A stretch of 64,000 nucleotides of DNA from Balneolaceae bacterium (GTDB taxonomy: Bacteria > Bacteroidota > Rhodothermia > Balneolales > Balneolaceae), in NCBI GenBank assembly GCA_034521495.1, contig JAXHMK010000017.1:1-64000 (forward strand). Reading direction: 5' to 3'. Made by a program: the position numbers and the translations under genes. The notes beneath the pieces are model-generated. The model searched no databases and was not told the origin of the DNA. It worked only from the letters and a program-made list of their open reading frames with translations. Every line of letters starts with the position of its first letter. Position 1 is the stretch's first letter. Shown here in pieces: positions 1-9,912 of this stretch.

Positions 1-346
1 AACGAACAGCAAATTTCGTCAGCACATGCCCTTCCTTCCTCTGCAAAATCCACTCCTCAATATCCGACCTAAGCCAACCCACTGCCTGACTGGAAATCTT
101 CACCTTGGTTGGTAATTGGCCTTCACTATACATTTTATAAATCGTTGAAATGCTTAAGGAAAGCATCTCAGCCAACTCTTTTGGCCGTATAATTTCTCCC
201 TTTGAAGTAGAAGTTTGTGTTTGAGTAGACCGACTCTGTAAGTTTTCGAGATGCATTAAAGTTTTCTTTAAATCATCGAACTCCCTGGCCACAGCTTCTT
301 TAACTGCATTCTGGATGGTTTGGGTGAGGTAGGTTTCAAAGTTCAT
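1..346 (-). CDS. AlpA-family HTH regulator (C-terminus cut by window edge)
   Basis: From an ATG at 346 an open frame of 115 codons runs off the left edge. Residues 1-50 form a helical leader followed by a Ser/Thr/Gln-rich linker. Residues 55-101 are a winged helix-turn-helix of the AlpA/excisionase type: PKELAEMLSLSISTIYKMY, then the wing-helix segment GWLRSDIEEWI. AlpA-type proteins usually control excision or transcription of integrative elements, which fits the island context, although the integrase lies 26 kb away. The frame is clean, unlike the genes just to its right. The exact target is unknown. Confidence 0.75.
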   Translation of the reverse strand, partial: MNFETYLTQTIQNAVKEAVAREFDDLKKTLMHLENLQSRSTQTQTSTSKGEIIRPKELAEMLSLSISTIYKMYSEGQLPTKVKISSQAVGWLRSDIEEWILQRKEGHVLTKFAVR

Positions 347-403
347 AATATGGATCTCCATAAAGGTTTAAGTGACGAGAATAACCCTAAAATAAAGCAG
401 GGG

Positions 404-447
404 AGACCATTCTATTCTAAATTTCAGGCTCTTAGAAGCGAAATTTG
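404..447 (+). repeat. 44-bp direct repeat, left copy
   Basis: This copy matches 4562-4605 in the same orientation with about four mismatches and shares the core GGCTCTTAGAAGCGAAATTT. The two copies bracket the decayed nuclease/SIR2 module exactly. The rest of 347-614 shows no gene. Confidence 0.85.
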
Positions 448-614
448 CGAGAGGATGACATTAGATGTCAATTTCATTTGTTATATGCATTAATGAAAAA
501 CTTTAGCTAAGTTTTTATATTCTTTCCATGTAAAGAGCAATAAAGTTGATCCTATGTACATCGGATTCTATCAATAATGACGAACTAATAACTATCTGAA
601 CACGTTTTAAAAAC

Positions 615-1665
615 AAAATATTCAAGAACTCTTGGGTAAGTATCCTAATCTATTAGCCGGAAACTTGATTGATAAACATCCCAGAATCGATTCTTGCTAC
701 CAGGAGATGGATTACAAATACGGATACTACAGGTGACAGATGGTCTGTCAGTCGTCTTTTTTTTTAATCAGGACGGTATACCAACATTAGTTGAAGTTAA
801 AGAAGTAATGATACCGAATACGAAGAGAAGTAATTGGTCAAATGGTATTCGTTTGTGCTGCTAATGCAATTGTTTATTGGCCAATAGAGAAATTATATCC
901 ATTAGAGAAACATGTGAAGAGAAAGGGGCAGAATACCTGAAGAAGTTATTCAGAATTTTACGACGGATGACATTCGTATTTTTGGAATCAGGTTAAAACC
1001 AATCTGAAAGCTGGAAAAATCCGTATGATCTTTTACGCAAAATGAAGTGCCAACAGATCAACGGATTGTAGAGTTTCTGAATGAACAGATGGATCCAGCC
1101 GTAGTTTTGGCACTTGAAATTCGACAATTAGAAACGCACATGGTATTCAACCCTTATTCCACACTTGTATGGGAATACCTCTGAAGCCGATAAAAGGAAG
1201 AAGTTATAGCCAAAGGTGACAATCAACAGAAGAATTTTTCATGAGCTGAATAAAAATGTGCTAAGGAACAAGTTAAAGTAGGAGAGAAAATTTTCGATTG
1301 GGCTAAAAGAAAAATATGTGATGATTTCAAACTTGGATTTGGTCGACTTACGAACGATGGGATCCGATGGGCCCAATATTTATCATAATGATGACACTAT
1401 ATCTATCCATTCGCTATCTGGACTACCGGGTATGCTGAGTGCTCTGTTTCAGTGGTATGCACTTAAAATACCATTCGATTCTGATGAAATGAGGCTTATA
1501 ACGCTTGAAAAGTTCAACGAAATAAAGGCATAATCTTAGAAAGGAAGATATAAGCAAGAGGCCAAGTATTAAATTTGAGCTGCTGAAAGGAAGAGAGCTG
1601 AAGTGGCAGAGCTTATGGGAGTGATTGAGTGGTTTATTGAGAAGGTGAAAGAGGAAAAACATTAA
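615..1665 (+). pseudogene. PD-(D/E)XK-like endonuclease family protein, multiply frameshifted
   Basis: Joining all three forward frames recovers one protein. It starts with LLGKYPNLLAGNLIDKHPR, then has a nuclease-like core (TDGLSVVF, NQDGIPTLVEVK with the E-x-K pair), IGQM, AANAIVYWPIEK, and the segment RIVEFLNEQMDPA. It ends with the conserved tail ALKIPFDSDEMRL and RPSIKFELLK. This layout matches a roughly 350-residue family of predicted PD-(D/E)XK nucleases often found near restriction and defence genes. At least eight indels or stops interrupt it, so no functional product is expected from the sequence as given. The family link is from memory of conserved motifs; the nuclease role is inferred. 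Confidence 0.65.
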
Positions 1666-1691
1666 TAGAGAATAAATAGAATATAGGACTA

Positions 1692-3328
1692 TGAATCCAT
1701 TCAAATCGAAAAGGATATTCAGTTTTTTAATGCAGATGATTTTTCAATTCTTAAAAAATGGGCTGGAAAAGAGTACGACTCAGAAAATGAAATTCATCAG
1801 AAAGCCAAAGAAAATTTAAAAAAAGACCCTTGGAAAAAGACAAAACATCGGTGTGAAGAAGTAGCAAAAAGAACAAACATGGATTACAAGGCTTCTTCCG
1901 TTCCTGGCGCGAGCAAGCTGGTCGAGGGAAACTTGAATTCAGGCCTTACGCCTGGGCAAGATTATTTGAAAAGGGGGCAATTACGAATGAAATATATTTC
2001 ACTGTTGGCATAGTTGTTGGAGAACAAGATTATTTACATTTAAAACTTGATCGCCAGTTTGAATCCCCAAACGAACTCAATAAAAAGCAACTTAAGATTG
2101 CAACATCTAAATTAGTAGATGAGAACAATGGCTCTCTTGTATGAGACAAAAATTTTCACGGATGATATAGATTACCTTATAACTGGATAAGCTTATAGAC
2201 TTCTCTGTTAATTTTATTGAAAGAATTCGTAAGATATATGAGGACTTGCTAAGCACTTTAAATGAGCAAGCAAGTACAAGTTGGAACACGGGTATGCTGG
2301 AATACGAACGGATGATTGCACCAGTGAAGAGGAGAGGGTAAGAGCAATTCTCCAGAATCTTTTGAAAACCTGATGGGATTTGGTTTTGAAATGGTTATTC
2401 AATGAAAACATGAATCATAATGGTTACCAATACGGTTTCTTGCAGGTATTAATCAGGACAATCCTTCAAAGAACGTCAATTCTAATCCATTGAAAGGACT
2501 GGAAACACAAGCATTCCACATTGGGTAGCAAGCTTAAAGAATGTGCAAGCTTTGAAAGAAAGTGAAAAATAGAGGAAATTGTTAATAGACTGGAAGTCAA
2601 AAAACTCTTCGATCGACATTAAAGAACTAGATGTTGATGCTGAAATTGAAGAAAAAATACAATCCTATACAGGTGGTCTGTGATATTTTAAATTTAAACT
2701 TTCAGAAGTTGTTTTCCCCACCGATGGAAATAAAACAGAAATTGATTTTGATTAAGTAGAGATAAAGCCTATTGTGATTATATAAAGGAAGTTTATGGGA
2801 TAAGAATTGATTATTTTAGACTTTTAGTGATCAAGAAAGTTCAGGATGAGTATGATTTAGGTGAGGTTTCATTTCGGAGATCAAAAAACCGTAAATCCAT
2901 AGTAAAGCGCTCTGCCGGGTCCTATGAAATGCATCGTAAACACGATGATATTAGTGAAAAACTCGAAGCTTATCTTAACAACAACTTAAAGGAGAAAATG
3001 AATTAATTACCTACTAAAGCAGCCAAAAAATAAGCATCATGGGTGTGGTATATGTAAAGAAAAATAAAGAGGCCTTACTTTATGAAATTAAAACATATCC
3101 AAATTTGAGAAATACGATTCGAGAAGGTTTGGGACAACTTTTGGAATATGCATTTTGGGATAATCCTTACGATAACTATAGACTCAGAATTAGTTATTGT
3201 TGGTATGAAAAAAGCAGAAGCAATGACGTAACGATTGATTATTTAGACTCTTAAGAGACAGATTTCATCTACCTATCCATTATCAGCACTTTGATTTAAA
3301 GAAGGGTAAGCTTGGGACTGAAGTTTAA
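1692..3328 (+). pseudogene. Decayed two-part protein with a C-terminal PD-(D/E)XK-like nuclease
   Basis: The first part (about 1692-2580) reads through frameshifts as FNADDFSILKKWAGKEYDS, LEFRPYAWARLFEKGAITNE and IYFTVGIVVGEQDYLHLKL; I cannot name this domain. The second part (about 2770-3328) reads RLLVIKKVQDEYDLGEVSFR, KSAGSYEMHRKHDDISEKLE, then LLYEIKTYPNLRNTIREGLG followed by QLLEYAFWD. The E-x-K within EIKTYPNLR plus the following Q-rich helix is the usual PD-(D/E)XK layout, here like those in standalone and McrBC-like restriction proteins. Whether this was one gene or two cannot be settled because of repeated frameshifts. It sits between the preceding nuclease-like pseudogene and the SIR2 remnant. 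Confidence 0.5.
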
Positions 3329-3427
3329 CAAAAACTGTTAATCCTATTTGATGCATTCGTTATTTTAGGGCAATTATGATCTAAACGATAATTGGATCGT
3401 AAAATATTTTCTTCTGGGAGTGAATCA

Positions 3428-4554
3428 ATGAGTGTTTGTTTTTTATTAGGAGCTGGTATCTCACAACCAGTATTAGATATTAATCTAGATACAATAAGTC
3501 AGAGTATATTTAACGACCATTAAAAAGAACTCTTTTCAAAATGCAATTTATTATAGAACAGAAAGACCAGAAGATGAACAAGCCATTGTCAAAAATTATA
3601 AGGGCTTTTTAAATGTAGTGCGAAGTGAATTAGAAGACTACTATAGGAGTATTGGGGAGGAAAGCAATTTAAATTACGAACAACTTTATTTTGTATGTGA
3701 TCAAATTAAAAATATTAATGAATACGATAAGTCAAATCCTTTGGCATTAAAGCACATCAATGAAATCCAAGAAAAGGCTGGAGAATTATTGAAATAACTA
3801 GCAAGAAGAACTGGAATACCAAGATTTTGCAAAACGAGTCTGTGAATATATCGACTCTGTTGTATTTGATCATTTAGTATTTGATGAGGAAGAGTTTCCG
3901 TATATAAATCTGTTTGATCAACTCAAAGAGAGGGAGATAAAAGGGCATATTTTTACACTTAACCATGATTTGTTGATAGAAAAATATTTTCAGTCAAAAG
4001 AAATTGATTACAATGATTTTTTCAGAGACTCAGAAAAATCATTAAGAAAATTTTCAATTGATGATGTCGGTATATTGGATGGTTTCGATTTTTATTATGG
4101 TTCCATGGATAAATAGGTAGAACGCAGGAAGTGAGCAATGAGCTTTGTGATGCTGCTTGCATTGATGATTATAGTGAAAATTTATTCGAGAAGACTTCTC
4201 TTTTCTATCCCCTGGTATTGCGTATTTGCGAAAGTTAGCCTGAATGATAGCTGGACATCCAGTAGATCTTTGAGATCATCATGGGTTATATCCATTTCTG
4301 ATGGGTAAGTTTATTGATGAACTTAATAATTCTGACGTGTTAATAGTCTCAGGTTTTGGATGGAAAGACTATGTTATCAGACAAATTATTGATGGTTGGG
4401 ACATTTGAAGTCTCATATAGGTTGGTTTTAGCTTATGAAAACGATGTTGATCCACGATTCTTAACATTAGAATGCATAACCGACAAGTTGTTAATACAGG
4501 TAAATGGTTAGCCAATTTGAATTCTCTGATATTTCTACCCATTTGAATGATTAG
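3428..4554 (+). pseudogene. SIR2-like (NADase-type defence) protein remnant
   Basis: The reading begins with MSVCFLLGAGISQPV, the glycine-rich NAD-binding start of SIR2-like domains. It continues with HIFTLNHDLLIEKYF (the N-H-D segment typical of bacterial SIR2-like defence proteins) and ends with NNSDVLIVSGFGWKDYVIR, the conserved late Rossmann segment. At least four frameshifts or stops break it. SIR2-like proteins of this type deplete NAD+ during phage infection in systems such as Thoeris and DSR; assignment to a specific system is not possible. It is the last gene inside the 44-bp direct-repeat bracket. Confidence 0.7.
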
Positions 4555-4561
4555 TAGAGGA

Positions 4562-4605
4562 AGACCGATCTTTTCTAAATTTTAGGCTCTTAGAAGCGAA
4601 ATTTG
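4562..4605 (+). repeat. 44-bp direct repeat, right copy
   Basis: This is the second copy of the repeat at 404-447, lying between the SIR2 remnant and the 3' end of the SbcC-like gene. It marks the right border of the decayed module. Confidence 0.85.
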
Positions 4606-4623
4606 AAAGAAGAATAAATAAGG

Positions 4624-7106
4624 TCAGAATTCAAAAACGTTTTCTCTATCAGCCAACTCCCCCGCATGATCCGGATGGCAAGTCATCACTATCATCGTAT
4701 TTCTGAAAACTCATTAATCGCCTTCACAACATTTTTTCTTCTTTCCGGGTCGATATCCACCATCGGATCGTCCAGGATAATAAAACCTGAGTACTGTTAT
4801 CAAGAAATTTCTCCGTAAGAGCAAACCGCCAGGCCAACGCTACAGTGTCTTTGGTACCGTGGGAGAGGAGTTCATAGGTGAGTGATGGAGTATCTTGCGA
4901 TTTAAAAGCGGTCGGCAGGTCATTATCCATCTCTATTGAAGAGAAACGCTGACCGGCCATCTTTTCGAGCCATTTAATGAAGCTTGTTTCCAGGCCTTTG
5001 TAGGTGTCGCTGTCCATGGATTCTATCAATTCAAGCGCCTTGTCGCGAACTTTTGCTAATGTCTCGGCTTGTTTATCAATGCGTTCAGACAATCGCGTAG
5101 CATGCATCCTAAGAGTTTCTGCAATTCCTCTGAGGAGGTTTCCGGCGCTTTTCGCTTCTAATTCAGTTCTCTCCTGTTTCTTTTCAAAGATGTGATCTTT
5201 CAGGTTCTGAATTGCCTGGTCCAACTGATTGACCTCCTGTATAAACTCGTCGGAAGACTCATATCCTTCGGGCAGGGAGGGGAGATCGTCAAGCTCCTGG
5301 TTTAATTCTTTAATGGTTCGTAGATGTTTATCTGCCAGACTGCCAATAAGACTTCATCGGATGAGCCATATTTCTCCTTCCACTCATCCAATTTGGTCTG
5401 GGCTTCCCCGGCTTCCTTGCTTAAATCGTTACGCTCTGTTTTGGCTTCAACAAGATCATCTGTGATCTCTTTTTCAGAACGTATGTTTGACAGGTCTCCA
5501 TATTCAGCAAGTTGTTCCTTGAGTTCGCTTAAATTTTGGCCTTCCAATTCACTTTTTAAGCTTTTTTGAGCCTGTTCCAGAGTATTTTGTTTCTGTCTGT
5601 ACAGTTCAGCGTACGATTCTGCGTCTTGTATGGAATCCACTCCAAGGTTTTCCAGGTATTCAGAAAGTTCTTTCTCTTTGGTATCCAATTCCCGGATCGT
5701 TTCTTCGAGATCTCCTTCACCGGCAAATACCGTTATGTTCAGGTCACCGGTTTTTAACGTAAACCCGCCGGATGCCTTTTTCTCAACAGGCTTTCCGCTT
5801 CTGCGGTTTTGATTTTCGTTTTCTTCTTTTTCCCTGCTTCCGTGTCCGAACTCGTTTGATCGGTGTCACTCTCAAGGCGTATCGTCAGTTTGGCCGCTTC
5901 AATTTTTGTGCGGTTCCGGGAGATGTGGGATTTCAGTTCTCTAAGGGCTTTTAAATCCTTCTCTTCAACTTTTAGTGCTTCTTTAACATCTTTTTTTGTC
6001 TGATCAACGGCATTTGAAAGATCTTCAATTCGTTTGATCTGCTGCTTTAGCTGTTGCGCTTTGTGCTTGTTCTAGAGCCTGTTTTTGTTCTTCCTCCAGC
6101 TTCTGGATTTGCTTATTTAAGGAATCGCAGTTCAGGTTGACGGTTCGCAATCTTATCTTCAAAAACCGGCCACTTTTTACTGACCTCCAGGTACCGGGTT
6201 TTCCGCTCATTTTTGTCTGCTTGTAACTTCTGCTCTTTTGACTGCCATTTGTTGGATTCCCTCTTTCAAGAGGATTGAGGCGGTCGAATTTCTCCCTGTT
6301 TTTCTCCTGTTGGCTGATAAGCTTCGTCAACTCTTCATTCACGAAGATACCAATTCATCTTCGGAACGGCAAGAGCTTCCTCGAGATCGATTTGTAGCTC
6401 GCTCTTTTTTATCGAAAGCTTCGACTACTTTTTCCGGTACCGACTTTATATGGATTTTTAATCCCCCGGTTATTCTCAGGGTATTGTTGCTCTCGATCGC
6501 AGCGGTTGGAATACTCTTCATACCTGTGATCCAAATTCTCTTTAAACGGTCTACAGACACGCCGCCTGTTTGCATCAATTGATTTTTTCGGAGGATGTTC
6601 TGCCAACTCTTTTCGAACCCGGCACAGTCCTGTCTCATCTGATGCATGGTATGAGTGCAAGCCGGACTGGTCGGCCAGCGGAATGGTTTCCGGAGCGTAG
6701 ACAGGGGAGTAGCGGTAAGATGCTCCTCGATGCTGTTGCTGAACGCTCTCTTCATTTGTGGTTGCGGTATCATCCGCTAAATGAAGGCTGGCCTGTCCTC
6801 TGCTGCTTCCTTTTTCCAGGTTTTTTGATCGGAGTATGCTCTTCTCCAGTGCGAATCGGATCAACTGGATACCCACGCGTGCCTACATCGCCACCGGAGG
6901 CTGGAAAATAAATCCCCATCGTATCTTCCAGTTTTGCGGTCGTCAGAAGGGTTGTCGTCAGTAGTCCGTGTAAAATAGCCTGAAAAAGAGTAGATACTGC
7001 CCGCTTCGTTTCGGTCCCAGAGAATGACATTCAATCCGTCTGGCAGATCAAATCGTTTATCCCGGATTCCGGCAAAGGGATGGAGATAGACCGACGTGAG
7101 TTTCAT
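4624..7106 (-). pseudogene. SbcC/Rad50-like coiled-coil ATPase, frameshifted
   Basis: The start is an ATG at 7106 (MKLTSVYLHPFAGIRDKRF), sharing an ATGA overlap with the SbcD-like gene upstream. A degenerate Walker A (LWDRNEAGS, expected GRNEAGKST) lies near residue 35. Long Glu/Lys/Gln-rich coiled-coil stretches follow (about 6340-5000), then RFALTEKFLDN. Walker B and the D-loop (LDDPMVDIDPERRKN) are recovered by a frame change near 4780. The end reads TMIVMTCHPDHAGELAD with a stop at 4624. About 825 codons is normal for a compact SbcC-like ATPase. There are at least seven frameshifts. Such ATPases pair with SbcD-type nucleases on DNA ends; here the pair follows a Schlafen-type protein, suggesting a defence role (inferred). 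Confidence 0.7.
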
Positions 7107-8237
7107 TGCTGAACCTCCTTGATCAGTTCGTAGGCCAGTTGCAGTTCCTCTTCCTCCTCTTTATCTGAAAACGAAGAAAGCAGTTGTTCCGGGAATGAGC
7201 CTTCGGTGAACTCTTTTTGGATCTGTTCGGTGGTGACTTTTCGGGCGACCTTCTGAATCAGTGCGCTTGCAATTCCAATACGGAATCCGCGGGATGGTTG
7301 ACCGGCCGTCCTGCCATGTTTCTTGCGCGCACCTTGTCTTCAAGCTTTCCGCTTACGTCAAGACTTCAACGACACAAGGATCTTCCAGGGAATCAGTCTG
7401 TGTATTCTGGCGATGAGTTTTGGAAACATCTTCTGCGGTTGAAAGCCGTTCTGTTTGTTGGACAAAACGGTAAGAACCGGTACGGATGGTGTTTCTGGGT
7501 TTGATATTCTTTTGGCCACCAATGGTGTAGAAGAATGCGCGGCCTTCATGTGCACGGGAAAATGCCGGTCCGGTTCGGGAGTGCCAGGATTGAAGATGAT
7601 ATCTCGTTTGTCGGGCTGTCTCCGGCCAGGTGATGATGCGGTATGGCGCGGTGGCCACAGGTCAACGCGCGAATCGTTCCAGTTCAGCGAATCGTCGTGG
7701 GGGTAATAGCGTTGGTCAAAGTCCGGCGAGACTCCCTCGATACTTCCGTGTGCAATTCCAATGTGAATGGCATCCGGTTCTTTCTCCACGTCTTTGACCC
7801 AACCGGTTGCATGTTCGGCGGAGTGCTTGGCATGGCAGGGAGCCGGATAGACAACAATCTTTGATTCAAAAGCGGACAGCTCAAGCGGTTCTTTTTTATC
7901 CAGTACCAGCACATGTTCATCTGACTCTTTTTTGAACCGGTCCCAAAGCTGACTGTCGGGTGTGATATAGTCGTGGTTTCCAGCAGACACCACGACAGCT
8001 TCTCCCTCAAACTTGATTGATCGCCTGGACGGCCGTTCGGATATCCCCAACATTTATGGACGTTCTGTCAAACAGATCACCGGCTATGACGAAGATATCG
8101 GCTTTTATCTTATTCGCTTGCTTGACTGTTTTTTGAAGCGTCTCATATCTCGCACTGGATAGAGTATCCTGGGCTTCCGGATGATTGCGGAAGGTTCGGC
8201 CCAGGTGCAGGTCGGCGATGTGAAAGATGGTTATCAT
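7103..8237 (-). pseudogene. SbcD/Mre11-like metallophosphoesterase, frameshifted
   Basis: The start is an ATG at 8237, overlapping the upstream stop as ATGA. The calcineurin-type motifs appear in order: ADLHLG (D-x-H), AGDLFD (G-D-x-x-D), SAGNHDY (G-N-H-D) and IGIAHGSIEG. The last G-H-x-H motif is garbled to PPRHTASS by a frame change near 7620. The C-terminus ends ELIKEVQQ at a TGA overlapping the next ATG. Total size is about 377 codons, close to SbcD. It is the presumed nuclease partner of the following ATPase. The first half is clean and the second is broken in at least three places. Confidence 0.75.
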
Positions 8238-9751
8238 GATTTTTTTAATCTATACTTTTGGTCGGGGTGTCTGGGGCTTTCCGGGTATATATATTCAATA
8301 AATCCGTCCTTCATCAACCCTCTTAGTGTTCTTGTAAAGAATCCGCTTCTGCTTTTTAATCCTAATTCATTTGCCAATTCTTCTGCTGAGCTTGGCCCCT
8401 GCTCTAAATGCTTTAAAATAGCCTTTTCCGTATCATTAAGGCTTATTTCATGAGCTTGGCCCCCAGCTTCGCCCCTAACTTCGCCCCCAGCTTCGCCCCT
8501 CATTTTTACTTCCGGATGAACCGGTAAAACCGCCAGGAAATAGGTGCGATCATCATCGGTTTCGAATGTAGGTTCCGGGGAACCGTTTCGCTTCATGGCA
8601 TCATAGATCTTGGGGAATCCGGTGGCACGGCCTTCGGTGAGTTGAAGCTCTTTCAAAAAGTCTCCAATCCGCCTGTTGCGATATTCACGGGAGACAATGC
8701 GTTTCTTCTTTAGCATCTCATTATTCACCGGAGGCAGCGGACCGGGGAAGCTGAGTACTTCGATCTGGTTTGGCCGAATATTCACCTCAATCGGGTTGCG
8801 CAATTCGTAACTTTTATGATAAACTGCATTCGCCAGCACTTCTTCAATGGCCGCATAGGGATAGTTGTAAAACCGGTTGGCTTCGGCACGCCCCTGTACT
8901 TTTCTCACCTCTTCGTGGATCACATTGGTGTTGATATACTCAAGTGCATCCAACAGTTGTTTGTGAATGGGCCCCTTGAAAATTTTTTCGGAGAATCGAT
9001 CACCCACTTCGTCTTTGTAGATCACCACATCAATCTGTGTGACTGGAAAAAACTGTTCGGGGTGCTCGTTAAACAACAGGAGACCGGCATTGATCGGTTT
9101 CAACTGCTCGTCCGAACCTTTTACGATCTGCATTTGTCTGCATAACTCCGGGAACGGAATAGAATCTGCTTGCTCAAAAAGCGGACTTCCCACATCTTGC
9201 AAAAACTCTTTGATCAAAGACAATTTCAGATCCTGAACCGTAGCCTGATGATTGATCCGGTCATCAAACGGAATTTTTGCGGCCAGCTCAAACAACGTTT
9301 TCTTCTCCTGCTGATTGGCCTGTACGGTCGAGTTGTACCGCCTGATCCAATAGCTGTGATCTTTCCGTTTTTTGGAAAGTGAAACCGGAGCCGAATAGGG
9401 GCGATTGTCCCCACCGGGGCAATATAAAACAAAAACATTCTTCCCCTGTATTTCAGCGACATCGGATACCCCAAAATAGGCCGGTTGAATGAGATTGCTC
9501 AGTTCCACCAATTTCTTTTGAATGGCATCCAACTGCTTTTCCTGAAGTCCAACCGGCGGCAATTGTGGAACCCCGTCTTTTTCCTCCACACCGATGACAA
9601 TGTAACCCCCACCCAGGTTATGGATGTCATTCGCAAAGGCACACATGGTGTGGATTACATCCTCCGGATTCCATCCTGTTTTATATTCAATGCGCTCGGT
9701 TTCCACTACCTGGCCTTTGATGAGTTTTTCTATGTTGATGGGGAGGGGCAT
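8234..9751 (-). CDS. Schlafen/AlbA_2-type putative DNA-binding ATPase-like protein
   Basis: An intact 505-codon frame stands out in a decayed neighbourhood. Residues about 10-135 form an AlbA_2 (Schlafen) domain (RIEYKTGWNPEDVIHTMCAF, GGGYIVIGVEEKDG). Residues about 245-390 resemble the RecG-like GHKL/HATPase_4 domain (AAIEEVLANAVYHKSYE as N-box, then EVLSFPGPLPP). A winged helix ends the protein (about 440-500). Between them lies a short Gly-Glu-Ala-Gly-Gly tandem repeat encoded near 8458-8502. Proteins of this layout are regulators or sensors in phage-defence and stress loci. The stop at 8234 overlaps the SbcD-like start as ATGA, so the three genes are translationally coupled. Confidence 0.85.
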   Translation of the reverse strand: MPLPINIEKLIKGQVVETERIEYKTGWNPEDVIHTMCAFANDIHNLGGGYIVIGVEEKDGVPQLPPVGLQEKQLDAIQKKLVELSNLIQPAYFGVSDVAEIQGKNVFVLYCPGGDNRPYSAPVSLSKKRKDHSYWIRRYNSTVQANQQEKKTLFELAAKIPFDDRINHQATVQDLKLSLIKEFLQDVGSPLFEQADSIPFPELCRQMQIVKGSDEQLKPINAGLLLFNEHPEQFFPVTQIDVVIYKDEVGDRFSEKIFKGPIHKQLLDALEYINTNVIHEEVRKVQGRAEANRFYNYPYAAIEEVLANAVYHKSYELRNPIEVNIRPNQIEVLSFPGPLPPVNNEMLKKKRIVSREYRNRRIGDFLKELQLTEGRATGFPKIYDAMKRNGSPEPTFETDDDRTYFLAVLPVHPEVKMRGEAGGEVRGEAGGQAHEISLNDTEKAILKHLEQGPSSAEELANELGLKSRSGFFTRTLRGLMKDGFIEYIYPESPRHPDQKYRLKKS

Positions 9752-9763
9752 TGTTTCAGGTTT

Positions 9764-9874
9764 CTATATTGTAGAATCCACTAAATTGTTAAAAACTGGT
9801 TCTAAGGTTTCTGGAAGGTCACAAAAGCTACGGCCGAGATGTAGATCTGCTATGTGAAATAATTTAATAGACAT
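9764..9874 (-). pseudogene. Orphan 5' end of a second SbcD-like metallophosphoesterase gene
   Basis: From an ATG at 9874 a 36-codon frame reads MSIKLFHIADLHLGRSF and stops at a TAG at 9764. It closely parallels the start of the SbcD-like gene at 8237 (MITIFHIADLHLGRTF) but is not identical. It lies only 38 nt downstream of the AAA_13 gene stop, as an operon partner would, and is followed directly by the Schlafen gene. It looks like the stump left when the Schlafen - SbcD - SbcC set replaced or interrupted a related locus. No function is expected. Confidence 0.75.
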
Positions 9875-9912
9875 ATTTTAGTTTCTAAGAAGTTACTGCG
9901 GTTTTTTCATCA

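Noticed and set aside
1423-1704. Minus-strand 93-codon frame
   Set aside because: Shadow of the nuclease-like pseudogene, whose conserved C-terminal motifs are on the plus strand.
8455-8505. Short tandem CAGCTTCGCCCC-like repeat considered as a CRISPR or microsatellite
   Set aside because: It lies in frame inside the intact Schlafen-type gene and encodes a Gly-Glu-Ala-Gly-Gly repeat; no spacers.
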